Source of the DNA: Bacteroidota bacterium
GTDB taxonomy: Bacteria; Bacteroidota; Bacteroidia; Bacteroidales; Paludibacteraceae
Reading direction: 5' to 3'
Length of the DNA stretch: 41,809 bases
NCBI GenBank assembly: GCA_017860345.1
Contig: JAFNAV010000025.1
Span: 1 to 41,809 of the forward strand
Shown: in pieces, positions 7,347 through 15,819 of the stretch
Layout of the letters: the number at the start of each line of letters is the position of its first letter
Position numbering within the stretch: position 1 is the stretch's first letter
The notes under the pieces: generated by a model
What the model was told of the DNA's origin: nothing
Seen by the model: the letters and a program-made list of their open reading frames with translations, nothing else
The model's database searches: none
Program-made: the position numbers and the translations under genes

Positions 7347-9719
7347 CTACTTTTTCAGTCTGCTTTTTTCGTTTTCCGACTGGTTTTCTATTTCACGTTT
7401 CTTAAAACTTTTTCCGCTATTGAAATCGTATTGTATGTTGATGCTTAGGTGTCTCGAATTCCATGCTTCATATCCATTGCTGTTTATTCTGAAATTTTCA
7501 ATGTTCGAAAAGTAGGATGCTTTGCTGTTGAAAATATTATTTACCGAAACAGACGTATTTAGTTTGTCATTCAACCACTGTTTCTTTAATGTCAGATTCA
7601 GAATTTGGCGCGGATTAATACCCGAATTGGCCGAGTAAAGTTTACTTGTTCCGCTGTAGGTAAGCTCAAAATATGATTTTGCCGGAAGTACAAAACCACT
7701 TGTTATGTTGATAAAATACAGATTGTTCGACATCCTTGAGTCGTTTTTTGTTGCACGTATGTCTTGTCTTACTCCTACCAGATTACTGTTCAGATTGATA
7801 TTTTTTGATAATTTCAGTGGCGTGTTTAGCGCAATGTAATAATGATTTTCGCTGTAATGATTTTCCGGAATGATGTAAGTGATTTCAGAATTTTCCGGGT
7901 CAGTTTTACAAACTTCGCGTATCAGGTCATGATGTAAGCGTCCGCCTACCGAAAGCGTATATCTGTACTTGTACACTGCCGTTACGCCTATATTTTTGAT
8001 ATATGTTGGTTTTAATGCCGGGTTGCCTACGCTGTACGAATAGTCGGATGATTGCACTCTGTTCGGATTTAGATACCAGAAATTTGGTCGCTCTATGTTC
8101 TGCGAATATTGACCGATAAGCATAAACGTACGCATTGTGTTGAACGAGTAGGTTAGGTTGGCACTTGGGAAAATATCCCAGTATGATTTATCTATCGAAC
8201 GTTCCTGATTTGCTATTCTTGTATGCTCGGCACGCACGCCGGCTGTAATGCTTAGTCTTGAGCCTCCAAACGATAACGAGGTATAGCCGGCATAAATTTT
8301 TTCGCTATAGTTCAGCGAAAAATTATATTTATCCAATACTTTCCATGTCGAATTGAAATAACTATCATATTTTACCGAATCTTCAATGATGTTTTCTATA
8401 TACCTGATTCCTGTTTTTATTTTCAGGCTTTTGGTTAGTTTTTGTTCTAACATTAACCCGGCTGTATAAATTTGGTAATTAGCTGACGAATGACTTCGGT
8501 AAACCGAATCAATGGCATTGTTGTTAAATTCTAAAGTGCTATGATAATTATTTGCTCCGCTAACATTTTTATTGGTATAGTCGGTTATAAATTTCAGGGT
8601 CGATCCTAAGGTGTCTAATTTAAGTACATAATTCAGCGTGATATTCAGATTTTTATTGCGTTCATTTTGTTTGTACTTACTGAGTCCGTATATGGTATCG
8701 CCGCTTTGGATGATGGTGCTTTCAGCCGTCGAAGGATTGGGCGTTTTGCCTGAACTGAATTCGGCTTCTGCTCCCAGACTGTTACGTTTGTTCAGATCGT
8801 AAATGGCGCCTATACGTCCTGTAATCGACTGTGTTTTATGGTTCATATAGGAACGGGTCTGAAAAAAGGTACTTTCGTCGTTGCTATATTCTCTGGTGGA
8901 CACCATTTCTGTTTTGGCATTTTGGGTTATGGTGGTTGATGCAAAGGCATTAACCGACAATTTGTTTATTTGCAGATTTATACCGGACGAGGGAATATAA
9001 TTGTTTATGTATTTCCCCTGATGAGATTCTACGGAGGCATTTCCCATAATTCCGTTATCACCCCGTCGGTTTAGTATAATTTTTATCACTCCGCTTTTAG
9101 TGTCGGCACTATATTCGGAGCCTGCCTGAGGTATAACCTCTATCCGGGCTATGTCCGATGATTTATAGCTTCTCAGATAATTGACCAAATCTTTACCTTT
9201 AAGTTTAAGTTCGCGCTCATTGATAAACACTTTGCTACCGCCTGCCCCGTTAATAGATATTCCGTTGTCGTCTACCCATACTCCCGGAGCCAGACGGAGC
9301 AGTTCGGTAGAGTTTTTATTGGTCAGAGAAGGCGTGTTCAGTATTCGCATTACAAACTTGTCGGCTTCGCGCGTGATGGCCGAGCCCGATACCACCAATT
9401 CGTTTAAACTTACAGCCGATTCGCGCATTTTAAATATTCCCAGATTGTTGCCATTTACATCAATACTGATTTTATCTTCTATGGGATTGTATGCAAGATT
9501 CCGGATTTTTATGGTGTAGTTACCTGCCGGAGCGTTCAGGTTAAATTTGCCTGTCGAGTCGGTTATTGCAGTAGCTACCAACTGCTCGCCATTAGCTAAC
9601 ACTATGGTTGCATAATCTATTGCATTGCCGTTAGTATTTCTGACATAGCCGGTTCGCTGCTGTGCATTGGCAGTACTGAAAACAACCGCAAGGAGTATGA
9701 TTACAGATAAATGTTTCAT
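7347..9719 (-). CDS. Outer-membrane beta-barrel receptor (TonB-dependent-like, OMP_b-brl_3 family)
   Basis: 790 residues with a signal peptide (MKHLSVIILLAVVFSTANAQ). Residues ~22-100 form a carboxypeptidase-regulatory-like beta-sandwich (YVRNTNGNAIDYATIVLANG). A plug-like domain follows at ~105-220 (SLNELVVSGSAITREADKFV; VWVDDNGISINGAGGSKVFI; ARIEVIPQAGSEYSADTKSG). The rest is a beta-barrel rich in alternating aromatic strands with the typical NPALKPTYIKNIG-like repeats. It is shorter than SusC proteins and has no SusD partner, so it is not a classical glycan-uptake system. It is the second gene of the operon, 17 bp after the DUF2141 gene. The ligand is unknown. Confidence 0.85.
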   Translation of the reverse strand: MKHLSVIILLAVVFSTANAQQRTGYVRNTNGNAIDYATIVLANGEQLVATAITDSTGKFNLNAPAGNYTIKIRNLAYNPIEDKISIDVNGNNLGIFKMRESAVSLNELVVSGSAITREADKFVMRILNTPSLTNKNSTELLRLAPGVWVDDNGISINGAGGSKVFINERELKLKGKDLVNYLRSYKSSDIARIEVIPQAGSEYSADTKSGVIKIILNRRGDNGIMGNASVESHQGKYINNYIPSSGINLQINKLSVNAFASTTITQNAKTEMVSTREYSNDESTFFQTRSYMNHKTQSITGRIGAIYDLNKRNSLGAEAEFSSGKTPNPSTAESTIIQSGDTIYGLSKYKQNERNKNLNITLNYVLKLDTLGSTLKFITDYTNKNVSGANNYHSTLEFNNNAIDSVYRSHSSANYQIYTAGLMLEQKLTKSLKIKTGIRYIENIIEDSVKYDSYFNSTWKVLDKYNFSLNYSEKIYAGYTSLSFGGSRLSITAGVRAEHTRIANQERSIDKSYWDIFPSANLTYSFNTMRTFMLIGQYSQNIERPNFWYLNPNRVQSSDYSYSVGNPALKPTYIKNIGVTAVYKYRYTLSVGGRLHHDLIREVCKTDPENSEITYIIPENHYSENHYYIALNTPLKLSKNINLNSNLVGVRQDIRATKNDSRMSNNLYFINITSGFVLPAKSYFELTYSGTSKLYSANSGINPRQILNLTLKKQWLNDKLNTSVSVNNIFNSKASYFSNIENFRINSNGYEAWNSRHLSINIQYDFNSGKSFKKREIENQSENEKSRLKK

Positions 9720-9736
9720 CTTTTCTTTGGCTTAAT

Positions 9737-10144
9737 TTATTTTGTAGTCATCATTTCTTTTACATTGATGAGCGAAACATTAATCTTGTTTTCGCCGTCT
9801 CTGATATTTACATTTTCCTTATTGAAGCATGGCTCTACAGGAATTTTGTTTTCATCTTTATCTAATTGCTTATTTCCGTTTAAATCCTGATATACATACA
9901 AATTACCGATTCCTGTCGGCACATTTTCCAGCGTATACACAATTTGATTTTTGTCCAAAACAGGCACTAAGGCATATACCATTGTCTGAGGAGCTTTAAA
10001 ATCGCCAAAAGCAATCATAATATCTCCTTTTACTTCCTTTACACCTTTAATGGTAAGTGTAACATTTGTTTTTGTTGTTTGGGCGTTGAGGTTGGATACG
10101 ATTGCAAAGAGCACTGCTAACCAAATAATTTTAATTGTTTTCAT
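9737..10144 (-). CDS. DUF2141 secreted protein
   Basis: 135 residues: signal peptide to about residue 21 (VSNLNAQ), then one immunoglobulin-like domain with the DUF2141 pattern GDIMIAFGDF, GIGNLYVYQDLNGNKQLDKD. The last segment contains a D-x-N-x-N calcium-loop-like motif. The family is common beside outer-membrane receptors and has no assigned biochemical role. It is the first gene of the leftward operon and sits about 50 bp behind the best promoter match in the window. Confidence 0.85.
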   Translation of the reverse strand: MKTIKIIWLAVLFAIVSNLNAQTTKTNVTLTIKGVKEVKGDIMIAFGDFKAPQTMVYALVPVLDKNQIVYTLENVPTGIGNLYVYQDLNGNKQLDKDENKIPVEPCFNKENVNIRDGENKINVSLINVKEMMTTK

Positions 10145-10196
10145 AAATTTCTTTTTTTAATGATTAATGACTTTGTTTTTGCTTGTAAATATGTTG

Positions 10197-10228
10197 CAAA
10201 TATAAAGTAGTTTATATTATAAACCAAA
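10197..10228 (-). promoter_or_regulatory. Promoter of the DUF2141/receptor operon
   Basis: On the minus strand: -33 TTTG (10225-10228), a 20-bp spacer, then -7 TATATTTG (10197-10204). This is a close match to the Bacteroidota consensus in both boxes and spacing, about 50 bp before ATG 10144. Confidence 0.75.
10210..10224. promoter_or_regulatory. Operator-like perfect dyad between -33 and -7
   Basis: GTTTATATTATAAAC is a perfect 7-1-7 palindrome filling most of the promoter spacer and ending exactly at the -33 box. A repressor there would block polymerase. The winged-helix protein encoded as gene four of the operon is the natural candidate (inference). Confidence 0.6.
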
Positions 10229-10478
10229 TAATTTTGTTGTTTTTTTTGATATTAATTTTTATGTGTCTGATATTTAATGATTTAATAGGCTGTAATAATC
10301 TGGATTTGGATTTTTTATTAAGTTCTGACTGAAAACAGAGGCTTTTCATCCTGACAAAACCTTTGTAATGATTCGCATTGTTCAGAACAAAGCAGATATA
10401 CTGAATATTTTTCACCAAAATAATTATTGTGTTATTTTATGATTATATGCTGGTCGTCATTATTTAGTCAAAGTTTTA

Positions 10479-10486
10479 TACCTTTG
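10479..10486 (+). promoter_or_regulatory. -7 box of mntH
   Basis: TACCTTTG ends 25 bp before the mntH ATG. There is no good -33 TTTG. An AT-rich inverted repeat (AAAATAA 10417-10423, TTATTTT 10432-10438) lies further upstream and is too simple to call an operator. Together with the leftward promoter at 10197-10228 this accounts for the divergent intergenic region 10145-10511. Confidence 0.5.
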
Positions 10487-10511
10487 TATTCAGTAAATTT
10501 TCACAAAAGCC

Positions 10512-11771
10512 ATGTTCAAACTATTTCGGAATATTGATAAAAAGAACTATCGCCCTGTACTTGGAGGGATGGATATATTTAAATACATCGGCCCGGGGCT
10601 GCTTGTTACTGTTGGTTTTATTGACCCGGGAAACTGGGCTTCGAATCTGGCTGCCGGCGCGGAGTATGGGTATGCATTGTTGTGGATGGTTACGCTTTCT
10701 ACCATTATGCTTATTATTCTGCAACATAATGTAGCGCATCTGGGTATTGCTTCGGGGTTATGCTTGTCCGAAGCCACTGCCATATACCTGAAGCCGGGTT
10801 ATTCCAAATTTTTGCTGATTTCGGCGATGATGGCCTCGGTGTCGACCTCGCTGGCCGAGATTCTGGGTGGCGCTATTGCGTTACAGATGCTTTTTGACAT
10901 CCCGGTGAAGGTGGGGGCAGTGTTAGTAACTGTTTTTGTGTTGATTATGCTGTTTTCAAATTCATACAAGGTTATCGAGAAATGGATTATCGCCTTTGTT
11001 TCGGTTATTGGTTTATCATTTTTGTATGAGCTGTCGCTGGCCGATATTGATTGGCAAAGTGCTGGTGTTGCCTGGGTTACACCTGCATTTCCCGATGGTT
11101 CTATGGTGATTATTATGAGTGTGTTGGGAGCTGTGGTGATGCCTCATAATCTGTTTTTGCACTCCGAGGTAATCCAGAGCAGGCAATGGAATCTGAAAGA
11201 CGATAAAGTTATTAAAAAGCAGTTGCGTTACGAGTTTTTGGATACCTTGTTCTCCATGCTGATAGGTTGGGCAATTAATAGTGCCATGATACTGCTGGCC
11301 GCAGCCACTTTTTTTAAAGCAGGTACTCACGTTACCGAGTTACAGCAAGCCAATAGTTTACTGGCGCCTTTGCTGGGCAAGCATGCTGCTGTGGTTTTTG
11401 CAGTGGCCTTGTTGTTCTCGGGAATAGCTTCCACTACCACATCGGGAATGGCTGCAGGAACTATTTTTGCAGGCATGTACAAGGAACCTTACGATATCAA
11501 GGATAACCATTCGAGAGTGGGGGTAGCTATCTCTTTGCTATTCGCACTGGGTATTATCATGCTGATAACTAATCCGTTTCAGGGTCTTATTTTTTCTCAG
11601 ATGTTTTTAAGCATTCAGTTGCCATTTACAATATTTCTTCAGGTAAGGCTTACTTCGTCCGAACGGGTGATGGGTAAATATAAAAACACAGCTTATACCA
11701 AATACCTGCTTATTGGACTTGGTGTTTTGGTTTTGGTGTTGAATATCGCCCTGTTTGTTAGTTTGTTATAA
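10512..11771 (+). CDS. mntH: Nramp family divalent metal transporter
   Basis: 419 residues and about 11 TM segments, imports Mn2+ or Fe2+ with protons across the inner membrane. TM1 has the metal-binding DPGN motif (Asp38-Asn41) and TM6 has A-x-x-M-P-H (Ala207, Met210, His212), the residues that coordinate the transition metal in Nramp structures. Start at ATG 10512 is supported by the -7 box just upstream. Monocistronic: a foldback repeat follows within a few bases of the stop. Confidence 0.9.
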   Translation: MFKLFRNIDKKNYRPVLGGMDIFKYIGPGLLVTVGFIDPGNWASNLAAGAEYGYALLWMVTLSTIMLIILQHNVAHLGIASGLCLSEATAIYLKPGYSKFLLISAMMASVSTSLAEILGGAIALQMLFDIPVKVGAVLVTVFVLIMLFSNSYKVIEKWIIAFVSVIGLSFLYELSLADIDWQSAGVAWVTPAFPDGSMVIIMSVLGAVVMPHNLFLHSEVIQSRQWNLKDDKVIKKQLRYEFLDTLFSMLIGWAINSAMILLAAATFFKAGTHVTELQQANSLLAPLLGKHAAVVFAVALLFSGIASTTTSGMAAGTIFAGMYKEPYDIKDNHSRVGVAISLLFALGIIMLITNPFQGLIFSQMFLSIQLPFTIFLQVRLTSSERVMGKYKNTAYTKYLLIGLGVLVLVLNIALFVSLL

Positions 11772-11776
11772 TATTG

Positions 11777-12083
11777 TTTAGTACTTGACAAAAATTCTAT
11801 TTTGCCTGTAATTCATGGATGTGAATAGTGATTCATGTGAATAGAAACGCGGATATAGCGGATAAAACAGATTTTCGCTGTAAACTCAAAAGTTTTCCTG
11901 ATACGGATTACATTACAGATTTTAGACTTCACAAGTGAAGTCGGCTGATTTTCAGCTACGAGCGCTAATTCGTCATTTACGTAGTAAATAAATCAGAATT
12001 AAAATCCGTTTTATTACTACAATAAATCAGTGTATATCAGCTAAATCCGCTATATCAGCGTTTCTATTTTTTTTGTCATGTAT
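11777..12083. repeat. About 300-bp foldback (MITE-like) repeat, copy 1
   Basis: The two ends are inverted: TACTTGACAAAA (11782-11793) against TTTTGTCATGTA (12072-12083), and 24-bp arms at 11840-11863 and 12045-12068 that match at 23 of 24 positions (core AAACGCGGATATAGCGGAT). The left arm carries about 45 extra bases. The centre contains the perfect hairpin GACTTCAC/GTGAAGTC and further small stems. Bases 11777-11916 align without gaps to 41670-41809 with about 14 mismatches (90% identity). It has no coding capacity. It fills most of the mntH-rng interval. Confidence 0.8.
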
Positions 12084-12166
12084 TTAGATAATATTGTTGC
12101 TTTGCAGATGAATTGCCATACGAACTTTTTTTTGTAACGCTATTTCAGTACGAGACACACTTTGCC

Positions 12167-12202
12167 AAAAAAAGAGGGTCTCCTTATTCAGGAAACCCTC
12201 TC
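12167..12202 (-). terminator. Terminator of the RNase G gene
   Basis: AGAGGGT (12173-12179) pairs with ACCCTCT (12195-12201), with TCC/GGA continuing inside. On the minus strand the stem runs into seven T residues. It lies about 20 bp past the rng stop. Confidence 0.9.
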
Positions 12203-12221
12203 GATATTACATAATCTACGA

Positions 12222-13796
12222 TTACGAAACTTTTTCTATTTCTTCTTGTAGGTTAATTTCCACTCCTTTGTTATCATAAAACTTGTATTGTAAAAATCCC
12301 AGCTTCTGCGAAGCCATAACATGGCAACCACGTCCGAATTTCTTTTTCCATCTCCATTTCATTGAGAAAAATCCTTTTGAAATATAGGCATCTACATAAG
12401 GATGAAGATGAAGTTTAAATTCCTTGATATTGAGCTTATTTACCAGGAAATCAATTTTATTTTCGATTTGGTCGGTAAATAATATCGAAGGTTTGGTGTG
12501 TCCTGTACCAAAACAGGTGGGACACGTTTCCTCGATATCAATATGAGTTGCCGGCCTTACTCTTTGCCGGGTCATCTGCATCAGCCCGAATTTGCTGAGC
12601 GGCAGTATGTTGTGTTTCGCTCTGTCGTTGCTCATAACATCGCGCATGCGATCGAACAACTTCTGGCGGTTTTCACTTTCGTGCATGTCAATGAAATCTA
12701 CCACAATGATTCCACCCATATCGCGTAACCTGAGCTGACGGGCTATTTCGTCGGCAGCTGCCATATTTACGTCTAAGGCATTAGCTTCTTGTCCGTTTCC
12801 GGCCTTTGATCTGTTGCCACTATTTACGTCTATTACGTGCAGAGCCTCTGTTTGCTCTATAATCAGGTAAGCGCCACTTTTGAACGATACTGTTTTTCCG
12901 AATGCTGATTTTATTTGTTTTGTAATCCCGAAACTGTCATAAATAGGAGCTTCGTCTTTATATAATTTGACGATATCCTTTCTTTCGGGAGCAATCAGTT
13001 CAATATAATCGCGTATTTCGGTGTGAACAGCTGCTTCATTGACATGAATATTTTTAAAATTTGTGTTGAATAAATCTCTGATTATTCCAACAGTGCGACC
13101 TAATTCTTCAAGGATAAGAGAAACTCCTTTCGATTGCTGAACCTTACTTACAGCTTCTTCCCAGCGTTTTACCAGTATTTTCAGTTCATTGTCGAGCTCG
13201 GCCACCTTTTTTTCTTCGGCTACTGTTCGTACAATAACGCCAAATCCTTTAGGCTTTATGCTCTGAATGAGTTGTTTCAGTCGAAAGCGTTCTTCTTCAG
13301 TTTTGATTTTTTGCGATACCGACACTTTGTCGGCAAAGGGTATTAGAACCAAAAATCGTCCGGCTATTGATATCTCGGCTGTGAGGCGAGGCCCTTTAGT
13401 GGAAATGGGTTCTTTAGCTATCTGAACCAATATCTCCTGTCCGGGTTTCAATAAGTCAATAATTGCTCCGTTTTTATCAATTTCCGGGAGTAATTTTGTT
13501 TTTTGTACGGCAGGTGCTTTTTTTCGGTCGCTCAGTACCTGCGTAGTAAAATGATTAAGAGTGTTGAAATTTGAACCTAAATCAAGATAATGTAGAAAAG
13601 CATCTTTTTCGTAGCCAACATCCACAAAGGCTGCATTCAAACCAGGCATTATTTTTTTTACCTTACCCAAATAGATATTTCCTACGGCGAATTGTTCTTC
13701 TCTTCCTTCGTGATGGAGTTCTACAAGGCGTTTGTCTTCGAGCAGCGCAATAGAGATTTCAGATGATTGTACATCTACTACTAATTCGCTATTCAC
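12222..13796 (-). CDS. rng: Ribonuclease G (Rne/Rng family)
   Basis: 524 residues, the RNase G length; lacks the long C-terminal scaffold of RNase E. An S1 RNA-binding domain occupies ~38-150 (VGNIYLGKVKKIMPGLNAAFVDVG). The DNase-I-like catalytic region holds the Mg2+ ligands Asp323 (VIDVNSGN) and Asp367 (IVVDFIDMHES), and Cys425/Cys428 (ETCPTCFG) form the zinc-link CxxC that joins dimers. It is an endonuclease for 5'-monophosphate RNAs, acting in rRNA maturation and mRNA decay. It follows HU and a mini-ribosomal-type gene on the same strand, an arrangement I know from other Bacteroidota. Confidence 0.95.
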   Translation of the reverse strand: MNSELVVDVQSSEISIALLEDKRLVELHHEGREEQFAVGNIYLGKVKKIMPGLNAAFVDVGYEKDAFLHYLDLGSNFNTLNHFTTQVLSDRKKAPAVQKTKLLPEIDKNGAIIDLLKPGQEILVQIAKEPISTKGPRLTAEISIAGRFLVLIPFADKVSVSQKIKTEEERFRLKQLIQSIKPKGFGVIVRTVAEEKKVAELDNELKILVKRWEEAVSKVQQSKGVSLILEELGRTVGIIRDLFNTNFKNIHVNEAAVHTEIRDYIELIAPERKDIVKLYKDEAPIYDSFGITKQIKSAFGKTVSFKSGAYLIIEQTEALHVIDVNSGNRSKAGNGQEANALDVNMAAADEIARQLRLRDMGGIIVVDFIDMHESENRQKLFDRMRDVMSNDRAKHNILPLSKFGLMQMTRQRVRPATHIDIEETCPTCFGTGHTKPSILFTDQIENKIDFLVNKLNIKEFKLHLHPYVDAYISKGFFSMKWRWKKKFGRGCHVMASQKLGFLQYKFYDNKGVEINLQEEIEKVS

Positions 13797-13844
13797 TTTT
13801 TTCTGATTTTGATTATTGTTTTTTATTACATTGTTTTTTGTTTA

Positions 13845-13900
13845 AAGAAAAAACAAACTTAAAAGCCAAGATAGCTTATAAGTTTGTTTCTTGGGCTTTA
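13845..13900 (-). terminator. Possible terminator between the mini-protein gene and rng
   Basis: AAGCCAAG (13863-13870) pairs with CTTGGGCTT (13890-13898) with a single bulge, and a T-rich tail follows on the minus strand. Imperfect stem; it may instead be a processing site. Confidence 0.4.
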
Positions 13901-13921
13901 AACAATAAAGACCGTTATAGA

Positions 13922-14011
13922 CTATTTCTTTTTATGTCTGTTTTTTCTTAGTCTTTTTTTACGCTTGTGCGTCGACATTTTATGTCTTTTTCTTTTTTTA
14001 CCGCTTGGCAT
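13922..14011 (-). CDS. 29-residue AURKAIP1/COX24 (mS38-like) basic protein
   Basis: ATG at 14009-14011 and TAG at 13922-13924 give a 29-residue protein, more than half Lys and Arg. Its core KMSTHKRKKRLRKNRHKKK fits the KM-x-x-HK-x-x-KR-x-R-x-NR pattern of the mitochondrial small-subunit protein mS38 (AURKAIP1/COX24 C-terminal domain). Proteins of this type are annotated in Bacteroidota and probably bind the 30S subunit; the role here is inferred. It lies 27 bp after HU and upstream of rng, a translation/RNA-linked neighbourhood. Confidence 0.85.
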   Translation of the reverse strand: MPSGKKRKRHKMSTHKRKKRLRKNRHKKK

Positions 14012-14038
14012 TTTTGTTGATTTTTGGAGATTAAAAAA

Positions 14039-14311
14039 TTATTTAACAACACTCACGAAAGTTTTTGCAGGCTTGAATGAAGGAATGTTGTGTGCGGGGA
14101 TGATGATAGTTGTGTTTTTTGAAATGTTACGAGCGGTTTTTTCAGCACGTTGTTTAATTACAAAGCTACCGAAACCTCTGAGGTAAACGTTTTCGTTTTT
14201 TGCTAAAGAATCTTTTACAGCTTCCATAAAAGCTTCAACAGTGGTCAATACAGTTGCTTTATCGATGCCTGTATTTTTAGCAATCTCATTTACGATATCA
14301 GCCTTAGTCAT
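14039..14311 (-). CDS. hup: HU/IHF family DNA-binding protein
   Basis: 90 residues, full HU length. Opens MTKADIVNEIAKNTGI and has the core LRGFGSFVIKQRAEKTARN, the GFGxF turn, followed by the DNA-minor-groove beta arm with IIIPAHNIPSFKPAK carrying the intercalating proline. A histone-like nucleoid protein that bends DNA. It is the first gene of a leftward unit with the mini-protein and rng, with a -7 box about 65 bp upstream. Confidence 0.95.
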   Translation of the reverse strand: MTKADIVNEIAKNTGIDKATVLTTVEAFMEAVKDSLAKNENVYLRGFGSFVIKQRAEKTARNISKNTTIIIPAHNIPSFKPAKTFVSVVK

Positions 14312-14375
14312 TTTGTTAATTTTTAATGAGTTAATAATTAATTTATATTTGTTCTGTTTTTTTTCAAACGGACTG

Positions 14376-14383
14376 CAAATATA
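14376..14383 (-). promoter_or_regulatory. -7 box of the HU gene
   Basis: TATATTTG on the minus strand, about 65 bp before the HU start codon. No clear -33 TTTG at 19-21 bp, so the -33 is weak or different. Confidence 0.5.
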
Positions 14384-14447
14384 TTGCTTTTATTCTGATT
14401 AAAAAACATTTGCGAGATATTTTTTTTCTAAAATCTTTTATTATCAG

Positions 14448-15542
14448 TTATTCTATACTCTTGCTTATTATATTTTCAATTTCCTGAATACTCAGATTGC
14501 GTCCTTCGATTATTCCATTCTTGTTTATTAATACCGTAGCTGGTATGGCATTGATAGCGTACAGTTTAGCCCCGGCGCTGGTCCAGCCGCTCAAATCTGA
14601 GATATGCTTCCAGTTCAGGCCGTGTTTGCTTATGGCTGCTTTCCATGCATTTTCATCTTCGTCGAGCGATACACCCAGTATTTCGAGTTTTTTTCCTTTG
14701 TTTTTTTCGTACAAGGCCTTTACATCGGGCATCGATTGTATGCAGGGGCCGCACCATGAGGCCCAAAAGTCGACCAAAACATAGTCGGTTTGACCAATAA
14801 GTGACGATAGCGAAAGGTTTTTTCCATCTATCGAAGGCAGAGTTATGTCAGTGTATTTTTGTCCGGTGGTGGTGTTTTTCTCAATTTCCATAGCACCGAT
14901 TATGCTTTTTATTTGTTCCTGATTTTTAGTTACGGCGTTCATTAGTCCTACGATTTTTTCTTTTTGGGCTAAATCCATATTGTAGTACGACGAAGAAAAT
15001 ATATAGCTTCCTACAATGGTGTTCACGTGCGTGGTGGCGTATTCAATATCAGTATTTGTCCATTCGGCTTCAAAATTTTTGAGCTTATTCTCAATATCGT
15101 GTTTTTGTTGTTCGGTAAGGCTGGTATCGGTAAGCTGATTGTAGGTTTTTTCGGCATCGGCAGATATTTGTTTCTTTTTGTCGGAATATTGCTGTAATAA
15201 ATCATTTTGCTGAGTGCCGCTTACCAATATGGCTTTTTCGTCGATTTTGGCGGTTATGTTACCGTTCTCAATTACAAATGGTTGGTGTATAGCTTCGCCT
15301 GAGGGCATTTCCAGTATCAGGTATGCTATGCGGGAGCTGTCGGCTTCACCTTTGAATGCGAAGGTTCCGTTTTCAATTTTTGCACTGTCAATGGTAACCC
15401 ACTCGTTGTTTATGCGGTCTTTGATTACAATTTGTTTGCCGTTAAGTGCAGCAATGTCGGTTGTACCTGATATTTTATAACTATCAGGTTTGCAGCCAAA
15501 TAACAGTATAATGGCCAATAGGGTAAATAGACTTTTTTTCAT
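14448..15542 (-). CDS. TlpA/ResA-like thioredoxin-fold lipoprotein (DUF4369-type N-terminus)
   Basis: 364 residues. A lipoprotein signal ends at Cys17 (LLFGC). Residues ~20-110 form a DUF4369-like beta domain (ISGTTDIAALNGKQIVIKD), ~115-215 a helical linker, and ~225-364 a thioredoxin fold with the redox motif WCGPC (263-267) and a cis-Pro near AINAIPATVLI. Such proteins are membrane-anchored periplasmic disulfide reductases used in cytochrome maturation or protein repair. Leftward; its stop is 136 bp upstream of the HU start, so it may be separate from the HU unit. Confidence 0.9.
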   Translation of the reverse strand: MKKSLFTLLAIILLFGCKPDSYKISGTTDIAALNGKQIVIKDRINNEWVTIDSAKIENGTFAFKGEADSSRIAYLILEMPSGEAIHQPFVIENGNITAKIDEKAILVSGTQQNDLLQQYSDKKKQISADAEKTYNQLTDTSLTEQQKHDIENKLKNFEAEWTNTDIEYATTHVNTIVGSYIFSSSYYNMDLAQKEKIVGLMNAVTKNQEQIKSIIGAMEIEKNTTTGQKYTDITLPSIDGKNLSLSSLIGQTDYVLVDFWASWCGPCIQSMPDVKALYEKNKGKKLEILGVSLDEDENAWKAAISKHGLNWKHISDLSGWTSAGAKLYAINAIPATVLINKNGIIEGRNLSIQEIENIISKSIE

Positions 15543-15747
15543 ACGGTAATAATTATTTATTTGTGTTTTAAAAAAATATACTTGATTTGTGAATTGTACA
15601 AAGCCATGCGATAAATGTCAAAAATGCTGAGATGTAAAAAAAGCAAATCTGAGAAATAGTCCTGATTTTTAGGGAATCTATTAAATGTAATGACTTTAAT
15701 TTATCAATAATTTTCAAGCCATGTTTCAGCAAAAGCCCGGAATCACT

Positions 15748-15766
15748 TATCTTTGTGTACAAAGAT
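15748..15766 (+). promoter_or_regulatory. -7 box of mutY overlapping a palindrome
   Basis: TATCTTTG (15748-15755) fits the -7 consensus about 65 bp before mutY. It is embedded in ATCTTTGT-GT-ACAAAGAT (15749-15766), an 8-bp inverted repeat around two bases, which could be an operator. The rest of 15543-15819 shows nothing convincing. Confidence 0.55.
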
Positions 15767-15819
15767 GATATAATTTTTTTAATTGGTCGATTTTCAGATA
15801 TTTATTTAGGATAAATTAA

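Noticed and set aside
10212..10418. 68-codon minus-strand frame upstream of the DUF2141 gene
   Set aside because: It overlaps the operon promoter and palindrome, is AT-rich low complexity and has no family resemblance.
10417..10438. Fur/MntR-type operator before mntH
   Set aside because: Only an AT-rich 7-bp inverted repeat; no match to a known box.
15568..15762. 64-codon minus-strand frame in the thioredoxin-mutY interval
   Set aside because: No family resemblance and it lies in promoter DNA; likely chance.
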